NCBI GenBank assembly: GCA_963854735.1
Contig: OY978100.1
Span: 186,001-250,000, forward strand
Direction: 5' to 3'
Length of the DNA stretch: 64,000 nt
From: Marvania coccoides
Lineage: Eukaryota; Chlorophyta; Trebouxiophyceae; Chlorellales; Chlorellaceae
The position numbers were made by a program, and so were the translations under genes. A model generated the notes under the pieces. It worked only from the letters and a program-made list of their open reading frames with translations, was not told the DNA's origin and ran no database searches. Below are positions 44,800-55,674 of the stretch, piece after piece (within the stretch, counting starts at the first letter, position 1; every line of letters starts with the position of its first letter).

Positions 44800-44860
44800 C
44801 GCGCGGTGTCGGGCAGCCAGCGTCGCTGGGTGGCGCTTGCGCTGGGCTGCCGTCATGAGG
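44800..44860 (-). promoter_or_regulatory. SECIS element in the 3' UTR of the glutathione peroxidase gene
   Basis: Read on the minus strand, ATGA (44856-44853) is followed by a 12-bp helix with one bulged C (GGCAGCC and CAGCG pairing with CGCTG and GGCTGCC). A 17-nt apical loop has AA at its 5' side, and CGAC follows the helix on the 3' side. This is the eukaryotic SECIS layout: UGA/GA quartet, helix, unpaired AA. It starts about 80 nt after the stop codon, a workable distance for selenocysteine insertion. Confidence 0.85.
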
Positions 44861-44934
44861 CGCTCCTGCCGCTGCTCATAAAAAATAAAGGCTGCTCGAG
44901 AGGAAATTGGTTGTGACCACAGAAAAATTTCCCT

Positions 44935-45771
44935 TCACTTCTGGTTCAACAGCTCCTGAATCTTCGGCTCGATGGACATTGGGTTGGTTTTTGGGCCAAA
45001 CCGCCCCACCACCGTGCCGTCCTTGGCGACGAGGAACTTGGCAAAGTTCCACATGATGTTGGACTCGTCGCCCGAGGCAACCTTCAGGAACTGGAAGACC
45101 GGGGAGGCGTCAGAACCGTTGACCTTGATCTTGTCGAACAAGACGCCTGCAAAATAAAGGGATGAAAATTGTGTGGTTGAGTTAAGGATAGGGCTGTGGG
45201 TGTGTGTATAGCCCAGGACTAATCTAGAGCCCAGAAATTTGGGTTTCCTTGAGGTAAAAGTCATGCACCGGGGGGGGAACTCTAATAGAAAGCATAATGT
45301 GAAAACACGTGCCAGTGAAGTTTCTGTCGGAAGCGAACTTCTTGATCTCCTCGTTGGTGCCGGGCTCTTGAAACCCGAACTGGTTGCAGGGGAACGCCGC
45401 AACGGTGAACCCCTTGTTGCCGTACTTTTGCATCAACTCGGCAAACTCCTTATAGTTCACCCTGCACAAAATAAAAACAGAGCATGGAGGCGACGTTAAT
45501 ACGCGCGATAAGAGAAGGGTTTCCAACGTTCAGAAACAGCAGCAGCGGAAACGCCTCCGTCACCACTCAAAAATAGAGCAGACGCGTTGTCAGATTTTTT
45601 GTGTGCTCCTACTCACGCAGTCAAGCCTCATTTCGATGCAATGTTTGTGACTAGCACGACCTTGCCCTCAAAGAGAGTCTTGAAGGAGACTCTTGCGTGG
45701 TCGATGTCAAGGGCCGTCAGCTCGTGAAAGTTTGTCACGGTAGTGCGTGGCTTAGCTAGAGATAGACCCAT
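44935..45771 (-). CDS. GPX: Selenocysteine-containing glutathione peroxidase
   Basis: Exons 45617-45771, 45313-45461 and 44935-45146 give 171 residues if the in-frame TGA at 45628-45630 is read as selenocysteine (residue 48, context NIASK-U-GLTA). It is a phospholipid-hydroperoxide-type (GPX4-like) enzyme: AAFPCNQFGFQEPG with Gln79, KVNGSDASPVFQFLK, and IMWNFAKFLV with Trp134 and Asn135 complete the active-site tetrad around Sec48. It reduces lipid and organic peroxides. It lacks the oligomerisation loop of GPX1. Intron 2 needs a GC donor (GCACGT) to hold the conserved frame. A SECIS lies 80 nt after the stop. No targeting peptide is seen; the true stop is also TGA. Confidence 0.93.
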
Positions 45772-45935
45772 GTTTGCGTATTTTTTTTCTAATTAATATT
45801 GTAGCATTTTGAGGGAGAACATTGCATTTTCTATTTTTTTCACTCACGAGGCTCGCCTTTAAAAATCCTCCTCGCTGCGACATTTCAATTGGTTCGAATC
45901 AATTAATGCCATAGAGTAGACATCAAACACACACA

Positions 45936-47440
45936 ATGCGCGTTCCTCTCGCCGCTGCCAGCCCATCATCTGTCACACTTTGCAGACCCTCAGCCCGGCT
46001 TCACCCCGCTCGCACCGCCCCACAGTGCTCTGCAGCACCTTCCGCAAGCTTCGAGCCCGGCAGCGACATTCCGCCAGCGGCATGGGACCCTGAAGGCCTC
46101 TTAAAAGCCGCCCCAGCTGGCGGCCATTTCGCCCGGCGAGAACAGCAGCAACAACAGACCGCTGCTGCCGCCCAAGCAGCCCCTGCAGCGGCCCCGATAT
46201 CATCTTCTTCTACGCTGGCCAACCAACTCCTCGCCCCTAAGACTCCAGGCAAGAAATCACGGGCTGTTGCTGCTGTTGCTCCGCCCATTGTCCCCACTTC
46301 ACCCCCCGCCAGCGATGAAATCATCGCTGCCCCGGAGTCTAGCGTAGGCGCCGCCATCGACGCCGCGTTCCGGGAGACCTTTTGGGGCGAGCGTGCTGCT
46401 CCTCGGGTGCTGGAATCTTTCCGGCGACTGCTGGCCGGCCAAGAACACGTGCAGCTATTCCCGGGGCTGGGCCTGCAGCGCGCGGAGAGCTACGTCGAGG
46501 GGCTCACCGCCAACCCCTTCCCCGACCCTTACTCAGGGACGTACCCTTGGCTGGAGGAGGTGGAGAGAAACGCTGCCGAAGTGCAAGAAGAGTTTGCGGC
46601 GCTGGGGAACGACCCCAAAGTGGTGGCGAAGGGGCAGAACGTGTGGGTGCCTGCTGCAAGGAAGGACGCGCTGGGGTATGGGCGGGATTGGCGGACGCTG
46701 GTGTTGCAGGATCGAGGCAACTGGGACCCAGTCAACTCAAAGCTGTTTCCACGCACAACCAAGCTCATGAAGGACGTGAACGGTGAGGGAGAGAGAAAGA
46801 AGGCACTGTTCTCGTCATTTTCATGTTCTTTCCCCCCAACAGGAAGTTTGAACATTCATGCAATCTTGCTGCAGCGCCCACCCTGGAGGTGTTTTTTGCG
46901 CGACAGACCGCTGGTACGGGCATCACCAGCCACACCGACAACGCCAACTTTGTGCAGACCTCCCACCTGGGGCTACAAGTCCCTGAAGGTATGCGCGAAC
47001 CTTGGAAGAAAAAAAAAAGGGACTTTCACGTGTTTCCCTGCGCTGTTTTCCCCTCTTGATTTTTTCTTTCTTTTCATTTCTTTACCAACAATTTAACAGG
47101 CCATGCATGGATCAAGTGCGGGGAGCACACCCGTTACTGGGAAAATGGCAAGGTGATTACCATGGACACATCGTTCATGCACGAGACCGCCAATGAGTCA
47201 CCAGACACCGATCGGTACGTGCTCATTATGCGGCACTGGCACCCCGAAATGACTGCCCTCGAGCGCATCGCCACCATGTTTCTGTTCAACTCCCTGGACG
47301 ACCAGTCAGCGGAGGGAATCAAGGCGGCGCAAAAAGCGGCACAAAGGGCGATGAGCGCGGGCTTAGGTGTGAAGAAAGGGGGTAAGAAGAAGGGGAGCGG
47401 CGGGGGTAGAGGTGGGGCTGGGTTTGGAATGAAGGCTTGA
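45936..47440 (+). CDS. Aspartyl/asparaginyl beta-hydroxylase-type dioxygenase
   Basis: Three exons (45936-46782, 46875-46988, 47100-47440) give 433 residues. The N-terminus (MRVPLAAASPSSVTLCRPSA) looks like a plastid or mitochondrial transit peptide, followed by Gln/Ala/Pro-rich low complexity. The C-terminal 170 residues form the double-stranded beta-helix: APTLEVFFARQTAGTGITSH, then the HTDN iron motif, TSHLGLQVPEGHAWIKCG, MDTSFMHETANESPD with the distal His, and RYVLIMRHWHPEMTALER with the 2-oxoglutarate Arg. Such enzymes hydroxylate Asp/Asn or small molecules; the substrate here is unknown. It ends in a Gly/Lys-rich basic tail. Exon 2 begins after the CAG at 46872-46874, which alone keeps the family frame. 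Confidence 0.85.
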
Positions 47441-47977
47441 GGCGTGGGAGTAAAGCTTCAGTTATTTATAGTATTGATAACTTGCTCGTGGTTTTTCTCG
47501 CCGGAATTTCCTCCCTGTTATTTTCAAGCCGCTTGAAAGAGCTAAACTTATGGTACTTGTGTTAAGTTTTACGACTATTTTGACCCTCTCCCCCCACTGG
47601 AAGGTGGGGGAGCACCTTGCCCAGCTCTTGAACTTCTTATTTATCGATGGACGACGGCAGCTTTGCACTGCTGCCGCCCCAAATAGTAAATCGCACCCAG
47701 GAGGCCCCTCCCAATGCCAGGGGTGTGCTCAAGGGAGAATGCAAGGCCACGAGTACAGGTTTGGGGGAACCAACAAGAAAAACAAAGTTGCTCTCACCAA
47801 ATTTTCGTGCTTCCGTACTACCGCCGAATCAAGCACTCGTTCATCGTTACAATCAGCAAACCAAAAACCCGGTGTGATTAAAGTTTGGTTCTTTTGGTGC
47901 CTCGTTGAGTTGTCCTCATTTGGGACTTGAAAAAAATATTCACTCGATCAACTATTCAACTCACGTAGCAGCTCAAG
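47441..47977. other. Intergenic, possible short reading frame
   Basis: A plus-strand ATG at 47647 opens about 76 codons (MDDGSFALLPPQIVNRTQEA) with plausible composition and a GT near 47759, so a small gene is possible. No splice partner was found and no family is recognised. Confidence 0.3.
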
Positions 47978-49125
47978 ATGGCGAGGGTGCTCCTTGCTTG
48001 GTGCTTGACATGGGCCATCGTCATTTCTGCTGCCGCCGCCCAGCTCGACATCAACCGCCGGTCTGCGCGGCAATATGAAGGCAGAGGGCTCAGAGCGACG
48101 CCATATGGACCCTCAAAGCCATCTTCAAAATTCCCTGATTTCCAGTGGCGCGGTGGTCCCCCAGACGCCGAGGGTGTCTGGTAAGACATTAATATATAGT
48201 TTAGTACAATATCACCAACATATGCTTCACAGCCATATGGTTTTTGTGCAGGAAAATGGACGCAGGCTTTAGCATGAATAAGGGCGACGGATTCGTGTCT
48301 GAATTCTACCTGGAAGATGCTGCCAACCCTTTCATGAACCAGCACGGCCGGTGGCTGTCATGGGAGTGCACCGGTATCAAGGGAGTTCACATCGGTACAA
48401 TCCTGCGCTTGGACACGTTCTCGAACGGGAAGCGCGAGGTCCGGGAGTGGTGCGAAGTGGCAAAAATTGACCTGGAAAAAGGTATCTACTACTGGAACTC
48501 GTCCACTACCGCCTGTCCCGACCCAGACACCGTCGAGTTTAATGTCCCGCTCACCCGCGTTCCCTCCACTCGGCTGCCTGGAGTGACCGAGCTATTGTGC
48601 GACGGCACTGAGGGTGAGGGCTACGATAACAAGGGCCCTGCAGAGTTCCCCAAGTGGAAAATTGGCAAGACACAGGGCGAATCGTTACCGCCAGCGTTGA
48701 AGAAACAGCCTGCCGGCAGCTTCCCTCCAGTGTACCCTAACCCGAAGGGCCCTGACGATGCAGTGGGCATGTGGTTCAGTGACGACGCTACAGAGGCTGA
48801 CCTGATTGCTCCCGGGGGCATGATTGCGGCGGTTGATTTCACAGCCGACAACCGTTTTGTAGGCGGCTTCGGCAGATACAACTCGTTCATATGCTCCGGG
48901 GCCAACGCCGTCAATGCATCCTTCTCGTACGTTCAAATAGCGTCCAGTGGGGAGCTGAATCCCACGCTGGGTTGCACCACGGTGAAGAAGGATAAAGACA
49001 ATGAGACGTTTGGCTGGACGTATCCCGGAACAACTGAATGCCCCTTCACCGACTCTGACGTTGTGGAGAGGCGCGTGGGAGAGTCCAAGAAACTCCCCAC
49101 TTCGGATGCGCAGACCTGCACCTAA
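47978..49125 (+). CDS. Orphan secreted protein with two related halves
   Basis: Two exons (47978-48180, 48252-49125) give 358 residues. A clear signal peptide (VLLAWCLTWAIVISAAAA) comes first. Two segments of about 105 residues then align with each other. The first begins PDAEGVW, has WECTG, a later Cys, then IYYWNSSTTACPDPDTVEF. The second begins PDDAVGMW, has FICSG, a later Cys, then FGWTYPGTTECPFTDSDVVE. Each half has three matching cysteines and an aromatic-T-x-C-P motif near its end. I do not recognise the domain. It is likely an extracellular or cell-surface protein. The intron falls at the conserved Trp of the first unit. Confidence 0.75.
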
Positions 49126-49867
49126 AGATTTTGAAATTCTGAGAAAAATAGTGCTACAGCTGTAGGGCACTTTTCTCAATGCAAAATAGAATTAACATCG
49201 TGGGTTTGAAATAGTTATTGTATAAACTCTTATCTGGAATTTCTTAATGTTTTGTGACATTAACACACTGTTTTTCCTTTATTCGGATTTATTGTTTCTG
49301 TCAATGGGCCCGCATTCTTGTGGACTGGCTAGCATTATTACTAATTATTGAGCCATCGTATTTACATGCTATTTTTTACCTGTAAAATATCTGACAAGCC
49401 ATATCCCCTACCAAAATTTAGAGAATCGGCAGGGGAAGAGCCTCGGTCTGGTGCAAATCATTTTGAGCCTTCGGCAGTGTGGTCATTCATGGGTAATAAT
49501 GAGGTGACGGCAAAAGAGGTACTATGAGTGCCTAGAGACCTTTTAAGCTCGAATTACGTGCATGGAGTTTTTTCTCCATGCAGCAGTGGGTGCAGAAAGA
49601 CAGATGTTACAACATATATACAATGGTATTTTCATATTTTAATTTTGGTTTTTAATGATTTCATGGCATATCTCACATGCTGCCGCCTCTAAAAGTCCTT
49701 TTCGTGCGGGCATTTGTATATATAATTTTTCAATTTTTCCTCGATCGCACCTCCCTCCATCGTCTTCCTTTTGCGCTCAGCCAGAATTTTCAACGCTCTC
49801 ACCGGCATCATTTAGTCCAGCACTGCGCCCAGCACAAGCACGCTCTTCCTCTGAATCCATCTCTGAA
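49126..49867. other. Intergenic region before GNAT gene
   Basis: AT-rich, about 740 bp. It carries the 3' end of the orphan secreted gene and the promoter of the acetyltransferase. Nothing else supported. Confidence 0.45.
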
Positions 49868-50416
49868 ATGAGTGCCTGTGCCATCTCAGTGCGCAAAGTG
49901 GAGACCATATCGGAGATCGACGAGTTCAGGGGCATGACGCGCAAGTACCTGGAGTGGTTGGGCGAGGACCTGGGTTTCCAGGGTGTCGAACGAGAGCTGG
50001 CAAGCCTCCCTGGCGCCTACAGCCCTTCCGCCCGAGGCTGCATGCTTCTGGCCTACGAAGTTGACCCAACTCGCGCCTCTCCTGCGGTCTGTGTGGGCGC
50101 GGTGGCGCTGCGCTCGGTGGCGGACTGCGTGGGCGACGGAGTGGATGCCTTGGCGGGCTTTCCGAAGCAGGACGTCTGCGAAATGAAGCGGCTATTCGTT
50201 TTGGAGGGGCACCACCGAAGAGGCGTGGGCACGGCGCTGACACAGGTGCTGCTGCGAGAGGCGGCGGCCTTGGGGTACAACGCGATGGTGCTGGACACGT
50301 TGGACCGGCTGGAAGGTGCCAATAAGTTGTACAGGGCGCAAGGCTTTGACGAGTGTGAGCGGTACAATGATTGCCCTCTCCCTGGCGTAATGTACTTTGC
50401 GAAGAAGCTGGAGTGA
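49868..50416 (+). CDS. GNAT-family N-acetyltransferase
   Basis: Single exon, 182 residues from the ATG at 49868 (the frame is open further upstream through a pyrimidine-rich 5' UTR). The acetyl-CoA binding loop is EMKRLFVLEGHHRRGVGTAL, the Q/R-x-x-G-x-G/A motif A of GNAT enzymes, followed by the LTQVLLREAAALGYNAMVLD helix-strand and the motif B end, LYRAQGFDECERYNDCPLP. Substrate not predictable; similar small GNATs in bacteria act on small amines or proteins. The single-exon structure and a bacterial-like layout allow past horizontal transfer, but codon use looks like its neighbours. Confidence 0.85.
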   Translation: MSACAISVRKVETISEIDEFRGMTRKYLEWLGEDLGFQGVERELASLPGAYSPSARGCMLLAYEVDPTRASPAVCVGAVALRSVADCVGDGVDALAGFPKQDVCEMKRLFVLEGHHRRGVGTALTQVLLREAAALGYNAMVLDTLDRLEGANKLYRAQGFDECERYNDCPLPGVMYFAKKLE

Positions 50417-50557
50417 AAATGGAAAATGAATCAACGCGAATTCGAGATTATACATATTATTATTTTATTATGCACCAAAAAATTCCAGAATTTAAAACTT
50501 GAGTACAAAACTGGCATAATGTATTCAAATCAGCAGAACAGAAGGAACATCCTTCTA

Positions 50558-52781
50558 TTAATGCTGCTTCTGTTTGGCCCGCTGCGCCCATTTCCCTCTC
50601 CTCACCACACCTTGCACCGCCGCAGGCTTCTTTGCATCCTCTACTTTCTTCTTTGCATCCTCGACTTTCTTCGCCCCTCCTTGCGCTTCGGCCAGCGCCA
50701 GCAGCGCTTGAGGGTTCAGCTGCGGGGCAGCCCCAATCACGGCGGTGGCGGCAAAGCCCGGTTGAGCCCTCAAACCCTGCTGCTGACGGCGTTCTCCATT
50801 TTCTGCTGCAATGCTGTTGCTGGTGTCCGTCGCCGCTGGCTGAGACACCGCCCTGCTGCTTTTCCGCTCTTCTTTCACCCTTTTTGCAGCAGCTGAACCA
50901 CCGACACCTGCATCAGCTCCTGCCGCCGTCTCCGCCCCCGTCATTTCGTCCTGGTAAGGCAAAAACTCCCCAGTGGCGCCGTCTCGAGTGCCCCACTGCT
51001 GCAGCGTGGGGTGAAAATGGAACCCGGTACCAGGGTCAAACAACATTCCCGATGCAAGGTCTCGCATGTACCCTGAGGCAGCATCGTACTCCATTCCACC
51101 GCTGATACCATCTGTACTGTGCATTAGCGGTTGTTGAACACTGCCGTCTTTGCTCGCCTCGCCGCCGCCACCGCCTGCCACCGCCTCCAGCGCCGCCTCA
51201 TCAAACTCCTTGGGCGCCCACCCAGCCTCACCACCCAGCCCTGCTGCATCTGCGGCTGCCCCTCTATTTCCATCCCTGCCGCTGCCACTTTTTCTTCGTT
51301 TTATGCCGCCGCCGCCACCCCCAGCGTCTTCCTCTTCCTCGTTCTCTGCCAGAGCTGACGACCCAATTCGATCGTGCGCGTAGCTCACCCTAAACCGCCA
51401 CCCCATCTTCCCCGACTCTTTGCCGTTCAAACCTTGCAGCACCGCCGCCGCCTCCGTCACGCTGCGAAAGTACACAAACCCAGTGCCGCGCGGCGCCCCC
51501 GTGATCTTGTCCCGCACCATGCGCACCTTGTGTACGGGCGCGTATGCTTTGCAGAGGTACTCCAACGCTGCCTCATCCACGTCGTCTTCTAAATTACCTA
51601 CCCGAAGAACGGGGCAGGGGGCGTCGGTGTCGACCGCGTCAGCATCTGTGGTGCGTGGGGCGGTGCAGTGGAAGCACGCTCGCCGGCGCGCGTAGTTCAT
51701 GCAGCGGCAGGCAGCGCAGATCCAATCGCTGGCGTCGAGAATGCCAAGAACGGGGGAAGGCGCTCGCGCGTACTCTAGGCTCAAGCGGTGGTCCCCAAAG
51801 TGGGCGCCGCTGCGCCAGCCGGAGGCCATGAGCGCGTCGGCGGCGGGAGGGGCCGCCATTTCGAGCAAAGCGGAGCAGCAGGAGGCAAGATCTTCATCGT
51901 CGCGCTCCAGCGTTAGACGAATGAGGCCAGGAATGGGGGCAAAGAGGGCGCGCACTTTGCCTTCATCGGCATCGCCAGGCAGGCCCTGCACAGCGTCATG
52001 TCAAAACGACAGGTCAATAGAGAACAACACGGTGTTTATAAAATAGACATGAGACCCTTCGGCATTGGGCAATGAGAATGCGGCGTCATAACACCTATAA
52101 ATCCACATAATCCACATAATCCTCGCTCTCCCCCTCACCTTGGCGCGTATAAATTTTGATGACACCCGCCCTCTGTTCCGCTCCCTGCTGCGGCTCCTGC
52201 TTCGTCGCCACCGTCTGCCTTCCAAAGCGTACGGCTCTGCGTCCAGATCCTCATCCAGCCCCGCTGACAGCGCATCAGCGTACCGCAGATCGCCGCCGTA
52301 GTGCCGACGGGAAGAATTGTCCCGAGGGATGGGGCTGCGTCGCCTGCTGCGCTCGCCACGATGGGAGTCTGCGGGGCTGCTGCGCCTGCGGTCGTGACGC
52401 CCCCCTGGGCTCAAATTTCTGAGATCGCGCGGCTCTTCATTTAATCTGCAGGGGGGGGGAATGCATTGCAGCCAAGACTGTGAAAGCTCTGCTTCGCCAA
52501 AAGAGCGAGTGGGTGGGCCTGCCGCGTATAAGGATTATCAAACTTTTTGTAACCTGAGAGGAGCCCTGCTGCGTGGTGACTGAGACCTCCTGCGACCGCC
52601 GCCTACTGATGGGGGAAAATACAAAGCAAGAGGCGAGAATGTCAGGCACTAGCGCAAAAGGCATTTAATTTCCAGGTTCTTATGTGTTGCAGCGTCCCCC
52701 AGCGAAGGGTTTAGAGGTCCCCTTTTTCGCAGTGTATCAATCGAGAGTGAAAAAACCTGAAAACTGACCATCGCTCGACAT
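50558..52781 (-). CDS. RBM5/RBM10-like splicing factor (RRM, RanBP2 zinc finger, RRM, OCRE)
   Basis: Four exons (52769-52781, 52554-52605, 52139-52445, 50558-51985) give 599 residues. The first exon holds just 13 bases (MSSD). An Arg/Ser-rich N-terminus is followed by RRM1, a RanBP2-type zinc finger (DWICAACRCMNYARRRACFH), RRM2 (CPVLRVGNLEDDVDEAALEY with GTGFVYFRSVTEAAAVL), and an OCRE domain (YDAASGYMRDLASGMLFDPG, then FHFHPTLQQWGTRD). Domain order equals that of RBM5/6/10, early spliceosome regulators. The usual G-patch at the C-terminus is missing; the protein instead ends with a VEDAKKK duplication and a basic tail. All introns are GT-AG. Confidence 0.92.
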
Positions 52782-53546
52782 TGGGGCGAAAATGTGGCTG
52801 TAAAATAATTAAATATGTTATATGTTACTAAAGATGAAAAAGCTTTCGGCGTCGAAGTTTTCGTCTTTGATAAAGATTTTTGAAGTTTAAATTGAAGATT
52901 TAAAAATTTAATTTAATTTAATAATTATAACCAGAATAGCCAGCTGCTTCTGTTTGCAGTGCTGCCCCAAAAAATGAAAAAAAGAATGAAGGAAAGAAGC
53001 GACTGAGACAATAGAGGAGAGAGAGGGAGACTGTGCTCATCATGCTCAGCGTCGCCTTTGAACAATAGAAAAGGACAGCTGTAGATTAATGCGGCCTCTC
53101 TTCCTCTGGACTTTTCCCTTATTCAATCAATCAAATGTCATACAGAAGTGGAGTTGGCGTGAGACCAATACAAACTCATCTTCGAATAACTTGGATATTC
53201 CATTATCCGCTCGGGGAAATATATTTAAATAATAAATCATACACACGCAAGTTAGCACAGAAACCACAGGCGTTAAGGACGGGTGCGGAGGTAAAATGAG
53301 GAGTAAAATAAAGAGAAAACAATAATGATTGACTTGGTTTTGTTCGACGCTCCATATGGGCGCAATGCATCGCGATGGGGCACTGGAAGAAAAACGGGAA
53401 GCTAACCAAATGTACAATGGACATAATTTATGGATTAACTTGAAGAAAGCATGATTTCAAAAAAACCATATTCAGGATAGCTTATCATACCAAATTTACT
53501 GAAATCAACCATCTTGAAAATTTCATTCCATGATTCGACATAATTC
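52782..53546. other. AT-rich intergenic region
   Basis: Very AT-rich around 52860-52930 (TTTAA runs). No gene or repeat recognised; the promoter of the RBM5-like gene must lie here. Confidence 0.45.
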
Positions 53547-55674
53547 TTAACCACGGAGGGCACGCTGATACGAGTAGACGTCGGCAGGGTTAATTGACCC
53601 ATTTCGCCAAACGAAAAAGGTTGGGCAATCGGCCCAGGCAGAGCTGAACCTGCCTGCGTAAAACAGGAAGTTGCCACCGTACCTGCACAAAAATATATGG
53701 AAAACCAAATGAAACAAGTTAGAAGCTGCCCCGGCTATTAATACTGAAACAAAGAAGAAGAATAAAACATACCCGCAGTTCCCGGCAGGAGAACTATAGT
53801 TTCGGATGAGCATCTCTCCTCCGTTTGCTTTATAAAGGTTGTAAAAGGTCGTATACGCAGCAATCGGGAATCCTCGCCCAGCCACTCCGCCAGTCGCAAA
53901 CGGCCTTCTGCCAGCGCCCAGATTGATGTCTGAATACAACGTCCCATAGGTTCCTGTCCAGACAAGCAAAAAGAAAGTCAAATATTTAGAAAGAAAGCCA
54001 AATGGTTAGCGCTGCATTTCTTTGTTGCTCTCATAGTGCTGTAATGAATATATTATCCTGCTGACCTTCTTTGTGAGCGTCCAAATTCAAATTGACGCCA
54101 GCTCCTTTCCTCCACACAATGAGCGTGGTGCGCACCACAGTAGTGTCTGCAGAGGGAGAGGAGGAAAATATAATAAAAAAAATACATAAAACAAGTTTGC
54201 TCTTCCAATATTCCTGGCGTACCGTGATAAAGCTGGTTCTTAATGTTGAAATTTGAAATCTTCACGTCAGCAGAGTCCATCACTCCAATACCTGAAGGGC
54301 GAGAAAACGCAGTTAAATATGGGGGGTTAGGGAAGGGAAAAGCGCGATGCAATTTGAAAGAGACATACCAATATGGCCATTTGCGTCCGATCGTGGGTTC
54401 CTGTCTGCGGTGACGCGAGTCTCCACATTTTCAATGGTCACGAAAAACGAGTGGCTGACAAAGCAGCCATTGTCGCTGTTGATAACGGCAACATTGCGCA
54501 CCCAGCAATTAATGGCATTCTTCACCTCCACGCCTGCACAACAACTCAACAATCCAGCATTTATTTTCAGCGAATACAAAAGTTCAACTTATTGGTGCTC
54601 CATCAACACAAAAAGCTCACCGTTCCAGCCCTTTTCGCTGTGATGAGGGGCCATGTTCTCCCAGGCAAACTCAATGGTCAAGTCTTCAACGCCAGAGTTG
54701 CTGATGGGGCTGAACGTGTGCAGCTCCGCCTGCCAATCAAGATTCACCGGAATGGGCAGAGTGCGCTCAAAAATGACGTCTGAGCCTTCAATCACCTTTA
54801 CCTTAGACGCCCACCGCACCAAGTTCTTCTTTCCGTCGAGTCCAGTAAAGCACTTTTGGGTGGCATTTCCACACGCCGGGGTGGTCACGTAGCCCCCATA
54901 CACCGCTTTCACGAGGCCGCCTGTTAGCTTTGAGTTAGTCGGCGGGTCGCTCATAAACAGCCACACCATCATTCCTGTCTTGATTTTAGTGGTGCTGTCG
55001 ACGGTGACTTTCTTGAAACCTCGCCTCCGAGGCGCCACAATGGTGGCCAGCTTGGAGTTGGCGTTAGGGACGACGAGAGAACCGCCCCAAATGCGAATGA
55101 AACCGTTGGCCCAGCAGTAAGCCGAATTGCCTCCGTTGCCCGGTAGATATTTTTTCCAGTAGAAGACATCTGCTAGGGATTTCGGGAAGAACAGCGTGGT
55201 CTTTTTCTTGCCTGCGCCCTTGAGCACGACGTTGTTGCTAGTAATGTTAATAGGCAGCTCGATTATGTACCGCCCAGCAGGCAGAAATCTGAAGGTGCAC
55301 GGAAACGAAGCGGGGATTGTTAGAATAGTTTCTAAGGAAAAGATTTAAAGGTGATAGGAAATCTTCGTGAAGTAAATTACTGTGTGTTTTCCCGCTTACA
55401 CTGTGCCACCGCCAGCCGAAGCTGCGGCGTCCACAGCAGCCTGGATGGCCAGCGCAGATTCGTTAATGCCCGTCTTGTCTGCGCCGTACTTGGTCGCATC
55501 AAATATGGTTACTGGCGCAACAGGTTCTATCGCGCCTCCCTCGTAACCCGCATAGCTCCACTCGGGCAGTTTCCACGGCACGCTGCTCAAGTCCACGGCG
55601 GCAACCATCAACGACGGGAGCTGCAAAATGGCCAATAGGACGCACGCCGCGAGGTGCAGCCCGTTTTTATTCAT
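53547..55674 (-). CDS. Secreted beta-helix (pectate-lyase-like) protein
   Basis: Seven exons (55400-55674, 54621-55288, 54369-54533, 54223-54291, 54066-54146, 53773-53953, 53547-53682) give 524 residues. A signal peptide (LHLAACVLLAILQLPSLMV) comes first. The start of a right-handed beta-helix follows: FDATKYGADKTGINESALAI, GGGTVFLPAGRYII and NNVVLKGAGKKKTTLFF, as in pectate lyase 3 and bacterial glycan lyases. Parallel-coil turns follow (SGVEDLTIEFAWENM, INCWVRNVAVINSDNGCFVS, VMDSADVKISNFNIKNQL). It ends with a Cys/Trp-rich cap (WADCPTFFVWRNGSIN). It probably acts on or binds wall polysaccharide outside the cell. The last exon has a competing open frame; the frame used here is fixed by the splice phase. 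Confidence 0.82.

Noticed and set aside
44707..44916. Short plus-strand frame of 69 codons
   Set aside because: It lies antisense over the 3' UTR and SECIS of the glutathione peroxidase gene and has no coding support.
53435..53677. Alternative last exon frame for the beta-helix gene
   Set aside because: Splice phase after the TGCGG donor selects the other frame, which gives the Cys/Trp-rich end and its own stop at 53547.
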